Positions 1-8,723 of a stretch of DNA of 64,000 nucleotides are shown here, piece by piece. A program made the position numbers and the translations under genes. The notes beneath the pieces were generated by a model. It was not told the origin of the DNA, did no database searches, and was given only the letters and a program-made list of their open reading frames with translations. Origin of the DNA: Arthrobacter sp. AFG7.2 (GTDB lineage: Bacteria; Actinomycetota; Actinomycetes; Actinomycetales; Micrococcaceae); the NCBI RefSeq assembly GCF_002892835.1, contig NZ_PJMB01000003.1, forward strand, positions 248,001 to 312,000, given 5' to 3'. Positions within the stretch are counted from its first letter, which is position 1. Every line of letters starts with the position of its first letter.

Positions 1-238
1 TGTACTCCGGGGAGACGAACAGGATCCCGTCGGCCGCCTCGATGGCCTCCTTGAGGGCGCGGCCCTCCGGCGGAAAGTCGGCGTCGTAGTCGTAGCTGTA
101 GAGGGGAAGGTCCCGGATGGGGATTTCGAAGAACTCGAGGTCCTCCGGAGCAAGTTTGATCAACGCGTTGGCGAGGACCCTGTTGATTGAGCCGCTGGCG
201 AGGCTCCCCACGAAGTAGCCGATTCTGTACGGTGCCAT
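1..238 (-). CDS. NADPH-dependent FMN reductase, N-terminal part (cut by window edge)
   Basis: The reverse strand reads ATG at 238-236 and stays open to base 1, giving about 79 residues of an NADPH-dependent FMN/quinone reductase of the flavodoxin fold. The product begins MAPYRIGYFVGSLASGSINR, in which GSLASGSINR is the phosphate-binding loop that holds FMN in the SsuE/ChrR/YhdA group, and DGILFVSPEYN-like residues near the edge are the second FMN-binding loop. It should be a soluble oxidoreductase that reduces flavin or quinone with NAD(P)H. The C-terminal half lies outside the window, so length and completeness cannot be judged. It is divergent from the small gene at 453. Confidence 0.85.
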   Translation of the reverse strand, partial: MAPYRIGYFVGSLASGSINRVLANALIKLAPEDLEFFEIPIRDLPLYSYDYDADFPPEGRALKEAIEAADGILFVSPEY

Positions 239-452
239 GAGTGTTCCTTCCTATAGCCGGCCCGCGCCGGCGGGCCAAGGTTCCGGAAATAATGCCGCCC
301 GTTGGTTGAGCGGCAGGTGGTGCCCACTGCATCCACCAGTCCAACACAGAAGCCCGTGCCCGGCCAGAGGGTGCTGCCGCGCCTTGACAGCCTCCGCCAA
401 GGAGAGCTCAATGATGGTTAGCACAGTCCCCGCCGGGTCCCCAGGAGCAGCC

Positions 453-608
453 ATGACAGACAATCCATCGAAGGACGACGATCGGGTCCACCCGGAATCC
501 CCTGCTGAGGGAGATCCGGACGCGGATCCGACAGACATCAGGGTCCACCCCCAGGAGCCGGCCGAGGGCGCCGACCCTGATGGACCGGGCGCGGACAAGA
601 ACCAGTAA
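453..608 (+). CDS. Small acidic repeat-containing protein (51 aa)
   Basis: ATG at 453 is preceded by CCAGGAGCAGCC, a good ribosome site (AGGAG at 442-446), and opens a 51-residue protein. The product is very acidic and proline-rich and consists almost wholly of two imperfect repeats, RVHPESPAEGDPDADP and RVHPQEPAEGADPDGP. No transmembrane segment, signal peptide or known domain is visible, and it is probably disordered. In-frame codons upstream reach 237 but lack a ribosome site. The function is unknown. The clean ribosome site and the internal repeat argue that it is a real gene. Confidence 0.55.
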   Translation: MTDNPSKDDDRVHPESPAEGDPDADPTDIRVHPQEPAEGADPDGPGADKNQ

Positions 609-718
609 CGGCGCCGCGTTCCCCACGCTCCTACCAATCGCGGCCCTTCCGCACCTCCGGATCCCGGGCGCCCCTTGCATGCCTGCCGTCGTGAGCACTA
701 GGTTTTAATCCGCAACAA

Positions 719-730
719 GAAAGCGCTTTC
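719..730. promoter_or_regulatory. LacI-family operator upstream of exo-rhamnogalacturonan lyase
   Basis: The perfect 12-bp palindrome GAAAGCGCTTTC has the central CG and flanking purines typical of LacI/GalR-family operators. It sits 45 bp before the start of the lyase at 775. A near copy, GAAAGCGTTTTC at 6853-6864, lies in front of the other rhamnogalacturonan lyase, so one repressor probably controls both. Confidence 0.6.
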
Positions 731-774
731 CCGCAGCAGAAGCGGCACCAAAGGCGTACCGGACACCAGCGGAA

Positions 775-3441
775 TTGGATCACATGACGGACAACACCCT
801 CATCAGGTGGATCGACGGCGGCGCACCTTCGGAGATCAGCGGCGGAACCACGTGGGGCATGCCCTTTGCGCGGGGCTCCGTGGCCGCGGCCAGCTCCCTC
901 TCAGTGACGGACGCCGGCGGCGCCTTCGTCGCGTCCCAGGCCTGGCCGCTGGCCACCTGGCCGGACGGTTCCCTGAAATGGGCCGGCCTTGCACTTCCCG
1001 CCACCAGCTCGCCTTCGGAGGCGTACCACGTAGGGTCCGACGGCGGCACCCCACCACAGGCCGGCGGGGAACCAGCGGCGGGCGGCGGCAGTCTCACCGT
1101 GACGGAAACCGCGGACACCCTTACCGTGGACACCGGAAACCTGCACATGGTCCTGAACCGCACCGGGTCCACCCTGTTCAGCAGCCTTGTCCGTGGCGGG
1201 ACCGAGGTGGCCAGGGATGCGCGCCTGGTCAGCCTCCTGCAGGACGGCATCGCCGACGACAAGGACGGCGGCGCTGGAAGCCTAAAGCGGGACGCCTTCA
1301 CGGGCGAGGTCACCGCCGTCGTGCTTGAACACAGCGGACCCGTCCGGGCCGTGGTGCGGCTGGAGGGACAGCACCGGCCGGATGCCCCGGACAGCGGCCA
1401 CGACAGCTGGCTCCCGTTCGTGGTCCGCTTCTACTTCCACGCCAACGCCCGCAGCGTGCGCATGGTGCATTCCTTCATTTGGGACGGCGACGCGGACCGT
1501 GACTTCCTGGCGGGCCTCGGCGTCCGCTTCACCGTGCCGCTGCGGGCGGAGCTGCACAACCGGCACGTCCGCATTGCCGGGGCTGACGGCGGTTTCCTTA
1601 CCGAGGGGGTCCGCGGACTGACGGGCCTGCGAAGGGACCCCGGCGAGGAAATCAGGCGGGCACAAGTGGAAGGGCGCCCTACTCCACCCCTGGCCGGATG
1701 GAACCCTGAGGTGTCCGAACGGCTGCACCTCATCCCGGCATGGAATGACTACACACTGAGCCAGCTCACTGCCGACGGTTTTGAACTGCGCAAGCGCACT
1801 GCACCCGGCCATGCGTGGGTGGGCATTTCCGGCGGAACCAGGTCTGCCGGGTTCTGCTCCCTCACCGATACCCTCGGCGGCTTCGGCGTGGGCATCAAGG
1901 ACTTCTGGCAGTCCCACCCCGGCCAGCTGGACATCCGCAACGCCGCCACGGACGAGGCATCCCTCACCGCATGGCTGTACTCCCCGGAAGCCCAACCCAT
2001 GGACCTGCGCTTCTATCACGACGGCCTGGGCCAGGACACGTTTGAGGAACAGCTCGAAGGACTCGAGGTCACCTATGAGGACTACGAGCCGGGATTCGGA
2101 AACGCCCGGGGAATTGCCCGCACACATGAGTTAACTCTTTTCGCCTACGAGAGCACCCCTGCAACGGAAAGCCTGGCTGCGGATGCTGCCTCGGCCTCAA
2201 CCCCCGCCCTGCTCCAGGCCACCCCCGAATACCTGCACTCTGTGGGCGTTTTCGGTAACTGGGACCCCGTGGACCGGAGCACTCCCGCGCGCGCAGAGCT
2301 GGAGGACCACCTGGACTTCCTCTTCGATTTCTATGCGGGCCAGGTGGAGCAGCGGCGCTGGTACGGCTTCTGGAACTACGGCGACGTCATGCATACCTAC
2401 GACCACGACCGGCATGTGTGGCGTTATGACGTGGGCGGCTACGCCTGGGACAACTCCGAACTCTCCCCCGACCTCTGGCTCTGGTACTCCTACCTGCGCT
2501 CCGGCCGGGCAGACATTTTCCGCTTTGCCGAGGCCATGACCCGGCACACCGGCGAAGTGGACGTCTACCACTTGGGACCATGGAAGGGACTGGGTTCGCG
2601 GCACAACGTCCAGCACTGGGGCTGCAGCGCCAAGCAGCTCCGCATCAGCACTCCTGCCTACCGCCGCTTTTACTACTACCTCACCGCCGACGAGCGCACA
2701 GGAGACCTGCTGACCGAGCTGGTGGACAGCGACCAGAACTTCCTGGGCCTCGATCCTGTCCGCAAAGTCCGCCCCGACGCCGACACCTACCGGCCGAACC
2801 GGGAGGCCCTTGGCGTGGGACTCGGCACGGACTGGGGTTCGCTGGCCGCCACCTGGCTCACCGACTGGGAGCGGACCGGCAACCCCCGCTCGCGGGACCG
2901 GCTCCTGGGCACCATGGCGGACATCGGCGCCCTCAAGTACGGCTTCCTGACGGGTGAGGCACTCTACGACCTGGACAAGGGCCGGTTCGACACAGGCCGT
3001 GAGCTGATCCAGGTGTCCCACCTCAGCGCCGTGTTCGGCCTGGTGGAAATCTGCAGCGAACTGGTGGACCTGGTCGGGGATCCGGAGTTCGAACGGGCCT
3101 GGCTTCAGTACTGCCGGTTGTTCCTGGCCGGCAAGGAGGAACAGGTGGAGGCAGTGGGCCAGCCGCTCGAGGGCATCTACCTCACGCAGGCGCACAGCCG
3201 GCTCACAGCCTATGCCGCGGCCAGGCTGAACGATCCGGACCTGGCCGCCCGCGCCTGGGCCAGCTTTGCGGAAGGCGGCGAGCACCTCAACCACGAGTCG
3301 GCCTTCACACTGCGGCGGATCGAGCCGCCGCACGTGCTGCTGCCGGTGGATGAGGCGCCTACCGTTTCCACCAACGACGCATCACAGTTCGGGCTCGCCG
3401 TCATCCAGAACCTGGCGCTGATTGGCCACCACCTGCCGTAG
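775..3441 (+). CDS. Exo-rhamnogalacturonan lyase family protein (PL26/YetA-like)
   Basis: An 888-residue protein. The N-terminus (IRWIDGGAPSEISGGTTWGM) matches the RIFT-barrel start of the PcRGLX/YetA family, where it is followed by a middle beta domain and a C-terminal alpha/alpha toroid. The aromatic-rich stretch around residues 520-640 (WYGFWNYGDVMHTYD, HNVQHWG) fits that toroid. Family members cleave or trim rhamnogalacturonan I backbones or their oligomers. No signal peptide is visible, so it probably acts inside the cell on imported oligosaccharides. The first start is TTG at 775. ATG at 784, with GGA five bases before it, is an equally good choice. A LacI-type operator precedes it. The PL11 lyase at 4739-6736 probably makes its substrate outside the cell. 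Exact enzymatic activity is inferred from the family. Confidence 0.8.
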   Translation: MDHMTDNTLIRWIDGGAPSEISGGTTWGMPFARGSVAAASSLSVTDAGGAFVASQAWPLATWPDGSLKWAGLALPATSSPSEAYHVGSDGGTPPQAGGEPAAGGGSLTVTETADTLTVDTGNLHMVLNRTGSTLFSSLVRGGTEVARDARLVSLLQDGIADDKDGGAGSLKRDAFTGEVTAVVLEHSGPVRAVVRLEGQHRPDAPDSGHDSWLPFVVRFYFHANARSVRMVHSFIWDGDADRDFLAGLGVRFTVPLRAELHNRHVRIAGADGGFLTEGVRGLTGLRRDPGEEIRRAQVEGRPTPPLAGWNPEVSERLHLIPAWNDYTLSQLTADGFELRKRTAPGHAWVGISGGTRSAGFCSLTDTLGGFGVGIKDFWQSHPGQLDIRNAATDEASLTAWLYSPEAQPMDLRFYHDGLGQDTFEEQLEGLEVTYEDYEPGFGNARGIARTHELTLFAYESTPATESLAADAASASTPALLQATPEYLHSVGVFGNWDPVDRSTPARAELEDHLDFLFDFYAGQVEQRRWYGFWNYGDVMHTYDHDRHVWRYDVGGYAWDNSELSPDLWLWYSYLRSGRADIFRFAEAMTRHTGEVDVYHLGPWKGLGSRHNVQHWGCSAKQLRISTPAYRRFYYYLTADERTGDLLTELVDSDQNFLGLDPVRKVRPDADTYRPNREALGVGLGTDWGSLAATWLTDWERTGNPRSRDRLLGTMADIGALKYGFLTGEALYDLDKGRFDTGRELIQVSHLSAVFGLVEICSELVDLVGDPEFERAWLQYCRLFLAGKEEQVEAVGQPLEGIYLTQAHSRLTAYAAARLNDPDLAARAWASFAEGGEHLNHESAFTLRRIEPPHVLLPVDEAPTVSTNDASQFGLAVIQNLALIGHHLP

Positions 3442-3578
3442 TTGTGCGGACCCGCGACGGCGGTACCCCCACCCGTCGCATCCGCGGCGGGTTAGGGGGT
3501 GCTGGGGTTGAAGCCGCAGGCCAGATGCCGCCACTGTTGCGCCTGCTCTGGAAACCGGACCGTTCAAAAGGTATGTTG

Positions 3579-3594
3579 GTAAGCATGCTGATGA
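3579..3594 (+). promoter_or_regulatory. Recurrent motif GTAAGCATGCTGATGA upstream of the SRPBCC gene
   Basis: This 16-mer lies 46 bp before the SRPBCC gene. It recurs with one change, on the other strand, at 28379-28394 in front of another gene, and a related palindrome (TAAGTATACTTA) lies at 45932. It may be an operator or an alternative sigma-factor element. The role is inferred only from recurrence and position. Confidence 0.4.
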
Positions 3595-3639
3595 TTTTTC
3601 CTACTCATCAGTTTCCGGTTACACAGCGAAGGAGACGTT

Positions 3640-4608
3640 ATGAGCACGAAGGTGGAAAAACGCATTCTGGTGAACGTACCGGTGAGCACCGCTTACAACC
3701 AGTGGACCCAGTTCGAGGAGTTCCCGCACTTCATGGGCGGCGTCAAGAGCGTTACGCAGCTCAGCGATGACAGGCTGGAATGGGTGGCCGAGATCGGCGG
3801 CGTCCGCCGGCAGTGGGAAGCCCGGATCCTTGAGCAGATCCCCGACCGGAAGGTCGCATGGGCAGCAACGGAAGGCGCCACCAACGCCGGCGCAATCGAG
3901 TTCGAGGACATCGGCGGCGGCCAGACGTCCCTGCAGCTGACGCTTGAGTACGAGCCCGAAGGCATTATCGAGAAGGTGGGCGACAAGCTCAACGTGGTGG
4001 ACCGCCAGGCCGAGGCAGACCTGAAGCGGTTCAAGGAATTCATTGAGGACGAGGGCTATGCAAGCGGAGCCTGGCGTGGCAGCGTCAGCTCCGGAGCACC
4101 CGCAGGCACGCCCGGCGTCGAGGACGCAGCAGGATCGCGTGGCGACTCGGGCAAGGCCGGCGTCTCCGGCAAGGTGGCTGCAGGCCTGGGCGTAGCCGCG
4201 GCGGCGGGTGCAGCTGCGGCAATGGCGGCCGGCGGCAACAAGGGCGAAACTGCGGCCGCGGACGAGACCGTGACTCCCGTGGCTCCAGGCGAGCCGGCCA
4301 CCGTCACGCCCATCACGACGGACACCACCACAGACGCCACGGCCGGGGGTATGACGACGGGCACCACCGGTGCGGGTGCTGCCACGGCAGGCACGACGGC
4401 CGGTACGGGATCCGCCGGTTCCCTCGGGGACCTGGGCGACGACAGGATCGGGCACCCGTTTGACCAGACGAACGGCCTGGTGGATACGACGGGCGAGTCC
4501 GACGAGACGCTCGAGGGAGAGAACCTGAGCGCCGCTGAGCGTGAGGGCGGTGACCGCCGGACCGACGGCGGCCTGCCGCCCGTCGGCGGAAACCTGGGCC
4601 AGCACTGA
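3640..4608 (+). CDS. SRPBCC (polyketide cyclase/dehydrase-like) protein with Ala/Thr/Gly-rich tail
   Basis: 322 residues. Residues 1-140 form an SRPBCC ligand-binding fold of the polyketide cyclase/dehydrase type (MSTKVEKRILVNVPVSTAYN, then WTQFEEFPHFM, and a C-terminal amphipathic helix DRQAEADLKRFKEFIE). The remaining 180 residues are low-complexity Ala, Gly and Thr and include AAGLGVAAAAGAAAAMAAGG, which is hydrophobic enough to insert in or lie on a membrane. Family members bind hydrophobic ligands, and in actinobacteria they are often general stress genes. AAGGAGACGTT gives a strong ribosome site. The gene is monocistronic, with a long terminator behind it. Ligand and role are unknown. 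Confidence 0.85.
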   Translation: MSTKVEKRILVNVPVSTAYNQWTQFEEFPHFMGGVKSVTQLSDDRLEWVAEIGGVRRQWEARILEQIPDRKVAWAATEGATNAGAIEFEDIGGGQTSLQLTLEYEPEGIIEKVGDKLNVVDRQAEADLKRFKEFIEDEGYASGAWRGSVSSGAPAGTPGVEDAAGSRGDSGKAGVSGKVAAGLGVAAAAGAAAAMAAGGNKGETAAADETVTPVAPGEPATVTPITTDTTTDATAGGMTTGTTGAGAATAGTTAGTGSAGSLGDLGDDRIGHPFDQTNGLVDTTGESDETLEGENLSAAEREGGDRRTDGGLPPVGGNLGQH

Positions 4609-4687
4609 CGGGACAACCCGTCGCGCGGTGTACTCCAGCTGACCGCTGAGGGGAGCCCCGCCGTCGGACGTTTCTAACGGCACAGCA

Positions 4688-4725
4688 AAGCGCCGCCCAC
4701 CTCCTTCCGGAGGTGGGCGGCGCTT
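4688..4725. terminator. Bidirectional terminator between SRPBCC gene and PL11 lyase
   Basis: A 17-bp perfect stem (4688-4704 with 4709-4725) and TTCC loop lie between convergent genes. The A- and T-rich bases that should flank it on each side are short, but symmetry and position support a two-way terminator. Confidence 0.8.
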
Positions 4726-4738
4726 CGTTGTGCCGGCG

Positions 4739-6736
4739 CTACTTGTCCGTGCCGGCGTACTTCACGGACGGCGCAGCGGGGGTTTCCATGCCTTCACCGA
4801 GGAAGAAGCCCGGGTGCGGCGGCTGGTTGTAGGCCACATTTTCGCGGGCCACGGCGGTCCGGTAGACGGTGTCATGCATCAGGGTGCGGAGCCGGACCTC
4901 GGTGGGTGAGGTGCTGGTATAGATCCGCAGTTCGGTGCTGTCCGACGACGGGAAGGCCAGTTCCTCGCGCCAGTCACCCAGCAGGTCCGCCTGCAAGGAC
5001 GGGTTGCCCTTGGTGTGGTTGTTGGTGCGGGCCCCGGTGATGGTCATCAGCCTGTCGCTGGACTCCGTTTCCCAGTTCCACTTCGAAATGGTGGGCACGC
5101 CCACGCCTGCCGCAGCATCGAAGTCGTGGTCCACAATCTCACGCAGCAGGTCCCCGTCCCACCAGGCCAGGAAGTTGGCCGCCGGGATCTTCTCGGCGAT
5201 CAGCTCGCCCTTGGCGGACATCAGCTGGCCGCGCGGAGAATTCCACGAAGCGTCACCGCCAACAGCCCAGCCTTCAGCGCCGGCGTAGCGGGGGTCGATG
5301 TCCCCCGCGGCACCGCGGCCGGTGTCACGCAATGCCGGGATACTCCAGATGACCTCGCCTGTGGCGGCGTCGCGGAAGGTGGCACCGCGGTTGCCACTCT
5401 GGCTCATGCTCTCGTGCACCGCGAAAACTTCCAGGCCCGGACGGGACGGATCGAAATCGCTGGTGTGGATGGCGTCGCCGTGGCCCAGCTTGGTGTTGTA
5501 CAGGGCCTTGCCGTCGTCGTCGATGGTCATGGAACCAAAGACGAACTCGTCCTTGCCGTCCTGGTCCACGTCCGCCACCGAAAGGTTGTGGTTGCCCTGG
5601 CCCTTGTACTCAGCCCCGGAAACGTCCGAGTCAAAGGTCCAGCGCTTCACCAGCTTGCCGTCCACCAGGTCATAGGTGACCAGGACGGCGCGGGTGTAGT
5701 AGCCGCGGCTGAACATCATGGACGGCTTCTCGCCGTCCAGGTACGCCACGCCGGCCAGGAAGCGGTCCACGCGGTTGCCGTACCCGTCACCCCAGGAGCT
5801 GACGTTGCCGCGCGGCGGATCGTAAGGCACCGTGTCCATGATGGTGCCGGTGGCGCCGTTGAACACCGTAAGGAATTCCGGCCCGGACAACACGTAGCCG
5901 CCGCTATTGCGGTAGTCCGCGGCGGGGTCGCCGATCACGGTTCCGGCCCCGTCCTTGGTGCCGTCCGCCGTCTTCATGGACACTTCAGCCTTGCCGTCAC
6001 CGTCAAAATCGTAAGCAAGCATCTGGGTGTAGTGGGCGCCTGCGCGGATGTTGTGGCCCAGGTCGATACGCCACAGCTTGGTGCCGTCCATCTTGTAGGC
6101 GTCCACATAGACGTTTCCGGTGAAGCCGGATTTGGAGTTGTCCTGGGCGTTGGAGGGGTTCCAGAGCTGGATGATCTCGTAACTGCCGTCGCCATCCAGG
6201 TCAGCCACGGTGGCGTCGTTGGCGGTGTAGGTGTACGGCTTTCCATCCTTGCTAACGCCGTCGGCCGGCTTGTCCAGCTTGATGGACAGGAAGTTCTGCG
6301 CAAGCGGGGTGAATTCGGCGCTGAGCTTGTCCTGGCCGTTGCCGTTGCCCACGGTCTTGATGACGTACCTGGACGTTGCGGTTCCGGCCGGGTCAACATA
6401 GGTGGTGGTGTTGCGGATGGGCTCTTCGGTGAGCTGGACGCCGTCGCGGATGACGTGAAAGCCAATGCTGTCCTTGTCCAGGCCCAGCATGCGCCAGCCC
6501 AGCGTGACGCCCTGGTCCGTCAGCACCGCCACAGGCGCACGATCCAGGTTTTCCACCTGGCGCTTGAGCTCCGCCTTCCCGGACTGGCCGGGTGCAGTGC
6601 CGGGATTGGCGTGAGCCAGCGGTATGCCGGTAAACACTAGCGCTGCAGCAGTAAGTGACGCCGCGGCGGCGCGAGGGGCTGCCTTCCAGGCGCGGCCAGG
6701 CCGGAACGACGGGGAACATTTCGAGGGATAAGCCAA
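4739..6736 (-). CDS. Secreted rhamnogalacturonan lyase (PL11 family)
   Basis: Polysaccharide lyase of family 11, which cuts rhamnogalacturonan I by beta-elimination outside the cell. A signal peptide ends near residue 41 (AAASLTAAALVFTGIPLAHA then NPG). The mature part has the eight-bladed propeller typical of PL11, with repeated calcium-binding DxDGDG motifs (DLDGDGSYE, DFDGDGKAE, DVDQDGKDE) and the family-typical ends ADLLGDWREE and NQPPHPGFFLGEGM. The chosen start is TTG at 6736 (665 residues), because AAAGGAGA ends eight bases before it and the leader then has normal length. An ATG at 6823 would add 29 residues with no ribosome site. A LacI-type operator lies upstream. It works with the exo-lyase at 775. 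Confidence 0.92.
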   Translation of the reverse strand: MAYPSKCSPSFRPGRAWKAAPRAAAASLTAAALVFTGIPLAHANPGTAPGQSGKAELKRQVENLDRAPVAVLTDQGVTLGWRMLGLDKDSIGFHVIRDGVQLTEEPIRNTTTYVDPAGTATSRYVIKTVGNGNGQDKLSAEFTPLAQNFLSIKLDKPADGVSKDGKPYTYTANDATVADLDGDGSYEIIQLWNPSNAQDNSKSGFTGNVYVDAYKMDGTKLWRIDLGHNIRAGAHYTQMLAYDFDGDGKAEVSMKTADGTKDGAGTVIGDPAADYRNSGGYVLSGPEFLTVFNGATGTIMDTVPYDPPRGNVSSWGDGYGNRVDRFLAGVAYLDGEKPSMMFSRGYYTRAVLVTYDLVDGKLVKRWTFDSDVSGAEYKGQGNHNLSVADVDQDGKDEFVFGSMTIDDDGKALYNTKLGHGDAIHTSDFDPSRPGLEVFAVHESMSQSGNRGATFRDAATGEVIWSIPALRDTGRGAAGDIDPRYAGAEGWAVGGDASWNSPRGQLMSAKGELIAEKIPAANFLAWWDGDLLREIVDHDFDAAAGVGVPTISKWNWETESSDRLMTITGARTNNHTKGNPSLQADLLGDWREELAFPSSDSTELRIYTSTSPTEVRLRTLMHDTVYRTAVARENVAYNQPPHPGFFLGEGMETPAAPSVKYAGTDK

Positions 6737-6852
6737 AAGAACATCTCCTTTGATGCGGCGGCAGCTGAGTCTGCCGCGCGACAGGTTGGAACGTTTCACT
6801 CGCCGGCCTCTCATCCCCTTCAAAGGAAGGGGTGTTGGGGGCGTTCGAGAAG

Positions 6853-6864
6853 GAAAGCGTTTTC
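6853..6864. promoter_or_regulatory. LacI-family operator upstream of PL11 lyase
   Basis: GAAAGCGTTTTC differs by one base from the perfect palindrome at 719-730. It lies about 115 bp upstream of the lyase start and downstream of a possible reverse-strand -35 (TTGACC, about 6903-6898), a place where a repressor could block transcription. Confidence 0.5.
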
Positions 6865-7069
6865 TGCCCTTAAGGTGTATCAGCGGTTGACAAGGCCGGT
6901 CAAGGGCTTGACGATTATCAATGGGAGAAATTGTTAGTTTCTGTCGTGCACCAGATCCGTCGCCGCTGTACTGTACAGCAGCGGCGCAGATGCCCGTGGG
7001 AGGCCCGGCACGGCATGGGCGCCCCCGTTCTGCTTACAATCGAAACCTCAATCAACTACTGAGGGACCG

Positions 7070-7408
7070 ATGAAGAAACTCGCCACAGCCCTGATCGCCG
7101 CCGGACTCGTTGCCTCCGCAACGGCCTGCACCGCCTCGAACCAGCTCACCACCGCGGAAACCTGCGAGCGGATCCAGTCCGTTGTATCGAATCCGGCCAA
7201 CAACGCGGGCAAGACCGGCATGAACCGGCTGGCCAACCAGATCCGGCCGATCCACTCAGTCGCTTCTGATGACCTGAAGGGCGCCCTCGGGGCAATCATC
7301 GAGTACACGGATGAGCAGGCAAAGGAGACGCCTGACGAGGACAAGCTCGCCGAGCTGCAGCAAGACTACGAGGAAGCCGGCAACACGTACAGCCAGTACT
7401 GCACCTAA
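7070..7408 (+). CDS. Small secreted lipoprotein
   Basis: 112 residues with a lysine-led hydrophobic leader (MKKLATALIAAGLVASATAC) that ends in a cysteine at position 20, a loose lipobox. The mature part is helical and charged with two further cysteines (TCERIQ and QYCT near the end) that could pair. It was not matched to a named family. It is expected on the outer face of the membrane. It stands alone between the divergent lyase and a convergent dehydratase gene, with a compound hairpin behind it. Confidence 0.75.
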   Translation: MKKLATALIAAGLVASATACTASNQLTTAETCERIQSVVSNPANNAGKTGMNRLANQIRPIHSVASDDLKGALGAIIEYTDEQAKETPDEDKLAELQQDYEEAGNTYSQYCT

Positions 7409-7419
7409 GGCCAGTCAGA

Positions 7420-7465
7420 GCCGGCAATCCCCCCATGATGCGGCACCCTCGGGTGTCTTGCCGGC
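7420..7465. terminator. Compound hairpin between convergent genes
   Basis: GCCGGCAA (7420-7427) pairs with TTGCCGGC (7458-7465) around an inner CACCC/GGGTG hairpin (7444-7455). There is no T tract, so termination is inferred mainly from the location. Confidence 0.5.
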
Positions 7466-7519
7466 CCGCGAAGGGGTGAGCCGGGATTTGGGTGCCCCCT
7501 CAGCAAGCTGCCGTTGTGG

Positions 7520-8455
7520 TCATGCCAGCGTTGCCGGGTCCGTGTTGGCTCCGCAGAGGATCACGGCGGTCCGTTCGCCCAGTCCCGGCAGGTAGGCGCC
7601 TGATGTGAGTGCGGCGTAGGCGGCCGCAGCACCATGTTCCACGATGATGCGGTAATCCTCCCACAGCCTCAAACGGGCCTCCACGATGTCCGGGTCGCAC
7701 ACCAGGATGCTTTCGACGCCGGCCCGGACCGCAACAGAAAAACCAATGTCGCCGATGCGGCGGGCGCCAAGCGAGTCCGCCGCAATTCCCGCTACCGGCA
7801 CGTCGACCGGCTCTCCGGCAGCCAGGGCAGCGTTCAGCGTTGGTGCCGTCTCCGGTTCCACGGCCACCACCCTTGCCCTGCCTTCCACGGCCGCTGCGAT
7901 TCCGGCCATCAGGCCGCCGCCGCCCACGGCAACGAGTACGGTGTCCACCCCGCCTACCTGGTCCAGCAACTCCAGTCCTGCAGTTCCGGCGCCGGCGGCG
8001 ATTTCAGGCTGGTCATAGGCGTGGCAGTACACCGCGCCGGTTTCCCCGGCATACCGGATGGCCGCCTGGTACGCCTCCGCGTATTCGGTGCCGCCCTGCA
8101 CCACGGTGGCCCCTACGGCTTTCAGCTTGCGGACTTTCACCGCCGGAGCGGCTGCGGGCACAAACACCGTTGCGGGGACGCCAAGCTGCGCGGCAGCGTA
8201 CGCGTTCGCCAGCCCGGCATTTCCTCCGGAGGCGACGACGACGCCAACGTCCGGCTTCAGCTCACCACGTTCCTTGGCGGCGAGAACCCTGTTGAGTGCA
8301 CCACGTGCCTTGAACGTCCCCGTGTGCTGCATGAATTCGCACTTGAACCAGACGGGGCCGGGCAAGGCACAGGGGTCAGCTTCCAGCACAGGCGTCAACC
8401 GGGTGAGGCCAGCAGTCCTTTGTGCCGCCTGCTCCACGTCCGCGCGGGTGATCAT
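7520..8455 (-). CDS. PLP-dependent threonine/serine dehydratase
   Basis: 311 residues of the fold-type II PLP family. The lysine that binds PLP is in TGTFKARGALN near residue 53, the phosphate-gripping loop is ASGGNAGLA, and the glycine-rich loop is VAVGGGGLMAGI. Enzymes of this size without an ACT domain deaminate threonine or serine to 2-oxobutyrate or pyruvate and usually work in catabolism. Start is ATG at 8455 (MITRADVEQ), just after the stop of the upstream small gene (8463), so the two are probably cotranscribed. Close relatives include serine racemase, so the exact reaction is not proven. Confidence 0.9.
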   Translation of the reverse strand: MITRADVEQAAQRTAGLTRLTPVLEADPCALPGPVWFKCEFMQHTGTFKARGALNRVLAAKERGELKPDVGVVVASGGNAGLANAYAAAQLGVPATVFVPAAAPAVKVRKLKAVGATVVQGGTEYAEAYQAAIRYAGETGAVYCHAYDQPEIAAGAGTAGLELLDQVGGVDTVLVAVGGGGLMAGIAAAVEGRARVVAVEPETAPTLNAALAAGEPVDVPVAGIAADSLGARRIGDIGFSVAVRAGVESILVCDPDIVEARLRLWEDYRIIVEHGAAAAYAALTSGAYLPGLGERTAVILCGANTDPATLA

Positions 8456-8462
8456 TGCTGCG

Positions 8463-8723
8463 TCAGACCTCGTCGTCCCACGTTCCCGGTTCCTGCAGCG
8501 CGTCCTCGGGCTTGTCCTCCCGGGGCGGCTCGCCGCTGCCCGAGTAAGACGCAGGAACGGTGCCTGCGGCGTGGGCCTGCTGCTCCTCACGGATGTTGCC
8601 CGCACCGGGCAGTTCAGGATGCTGGCCGCTCTGCGGGGCCTGCGTAGGCTCCTTGGCCTCGTCCGGGTCACCCGGGCCGCGAAGGTCGGCGGCGTTCTGC
8701 GGCTCGTCGTTGCTAGCAGTCAT
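8463..8723 (-). CDS. Hypothetical hydrophilic protein (86 aa)
   Basis: ATG at 8723 follows AAAGG nine bases upstream. The product (MTASNDEPQNAADLRGPG...) is acidic, proline- and glutamine-rich and lacks membrane segments, so it is probably disordered. It ends seven bases before the dehydratase start, which suggests an operon. No family was recognised. An earlier in-frame ATG at 8777 lacks a ribosome site. Confidence 0.6.
   Translation of the reverse strand: MTASNDEPQNAADLRGPGDPDEAKEPTQAPQSGQHPELPGAGNIREEQQAHAAGTVPASYSGSGEPPREDKPEDALQEPGTWDDEV

Noticed and set aside
5015..6640. 541-codon forward frame opposite the PL11 lyase
   Set aside because: It is antisense to a clear lyase with full motifs. 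It is Val/Gly/His-rich, as expected of the complement of a GC-rich gene, and has no domain or ribosome site.
6887..6940. TTGACA and TTGACG as promoters for the lipoprotein at 7070, and GATTATCAATG as a Fur box
   Set aside because: No acceptable -10 lies at 16-18 bases from either hexamer, and the Fur-like match is too short and unsymmetrical.
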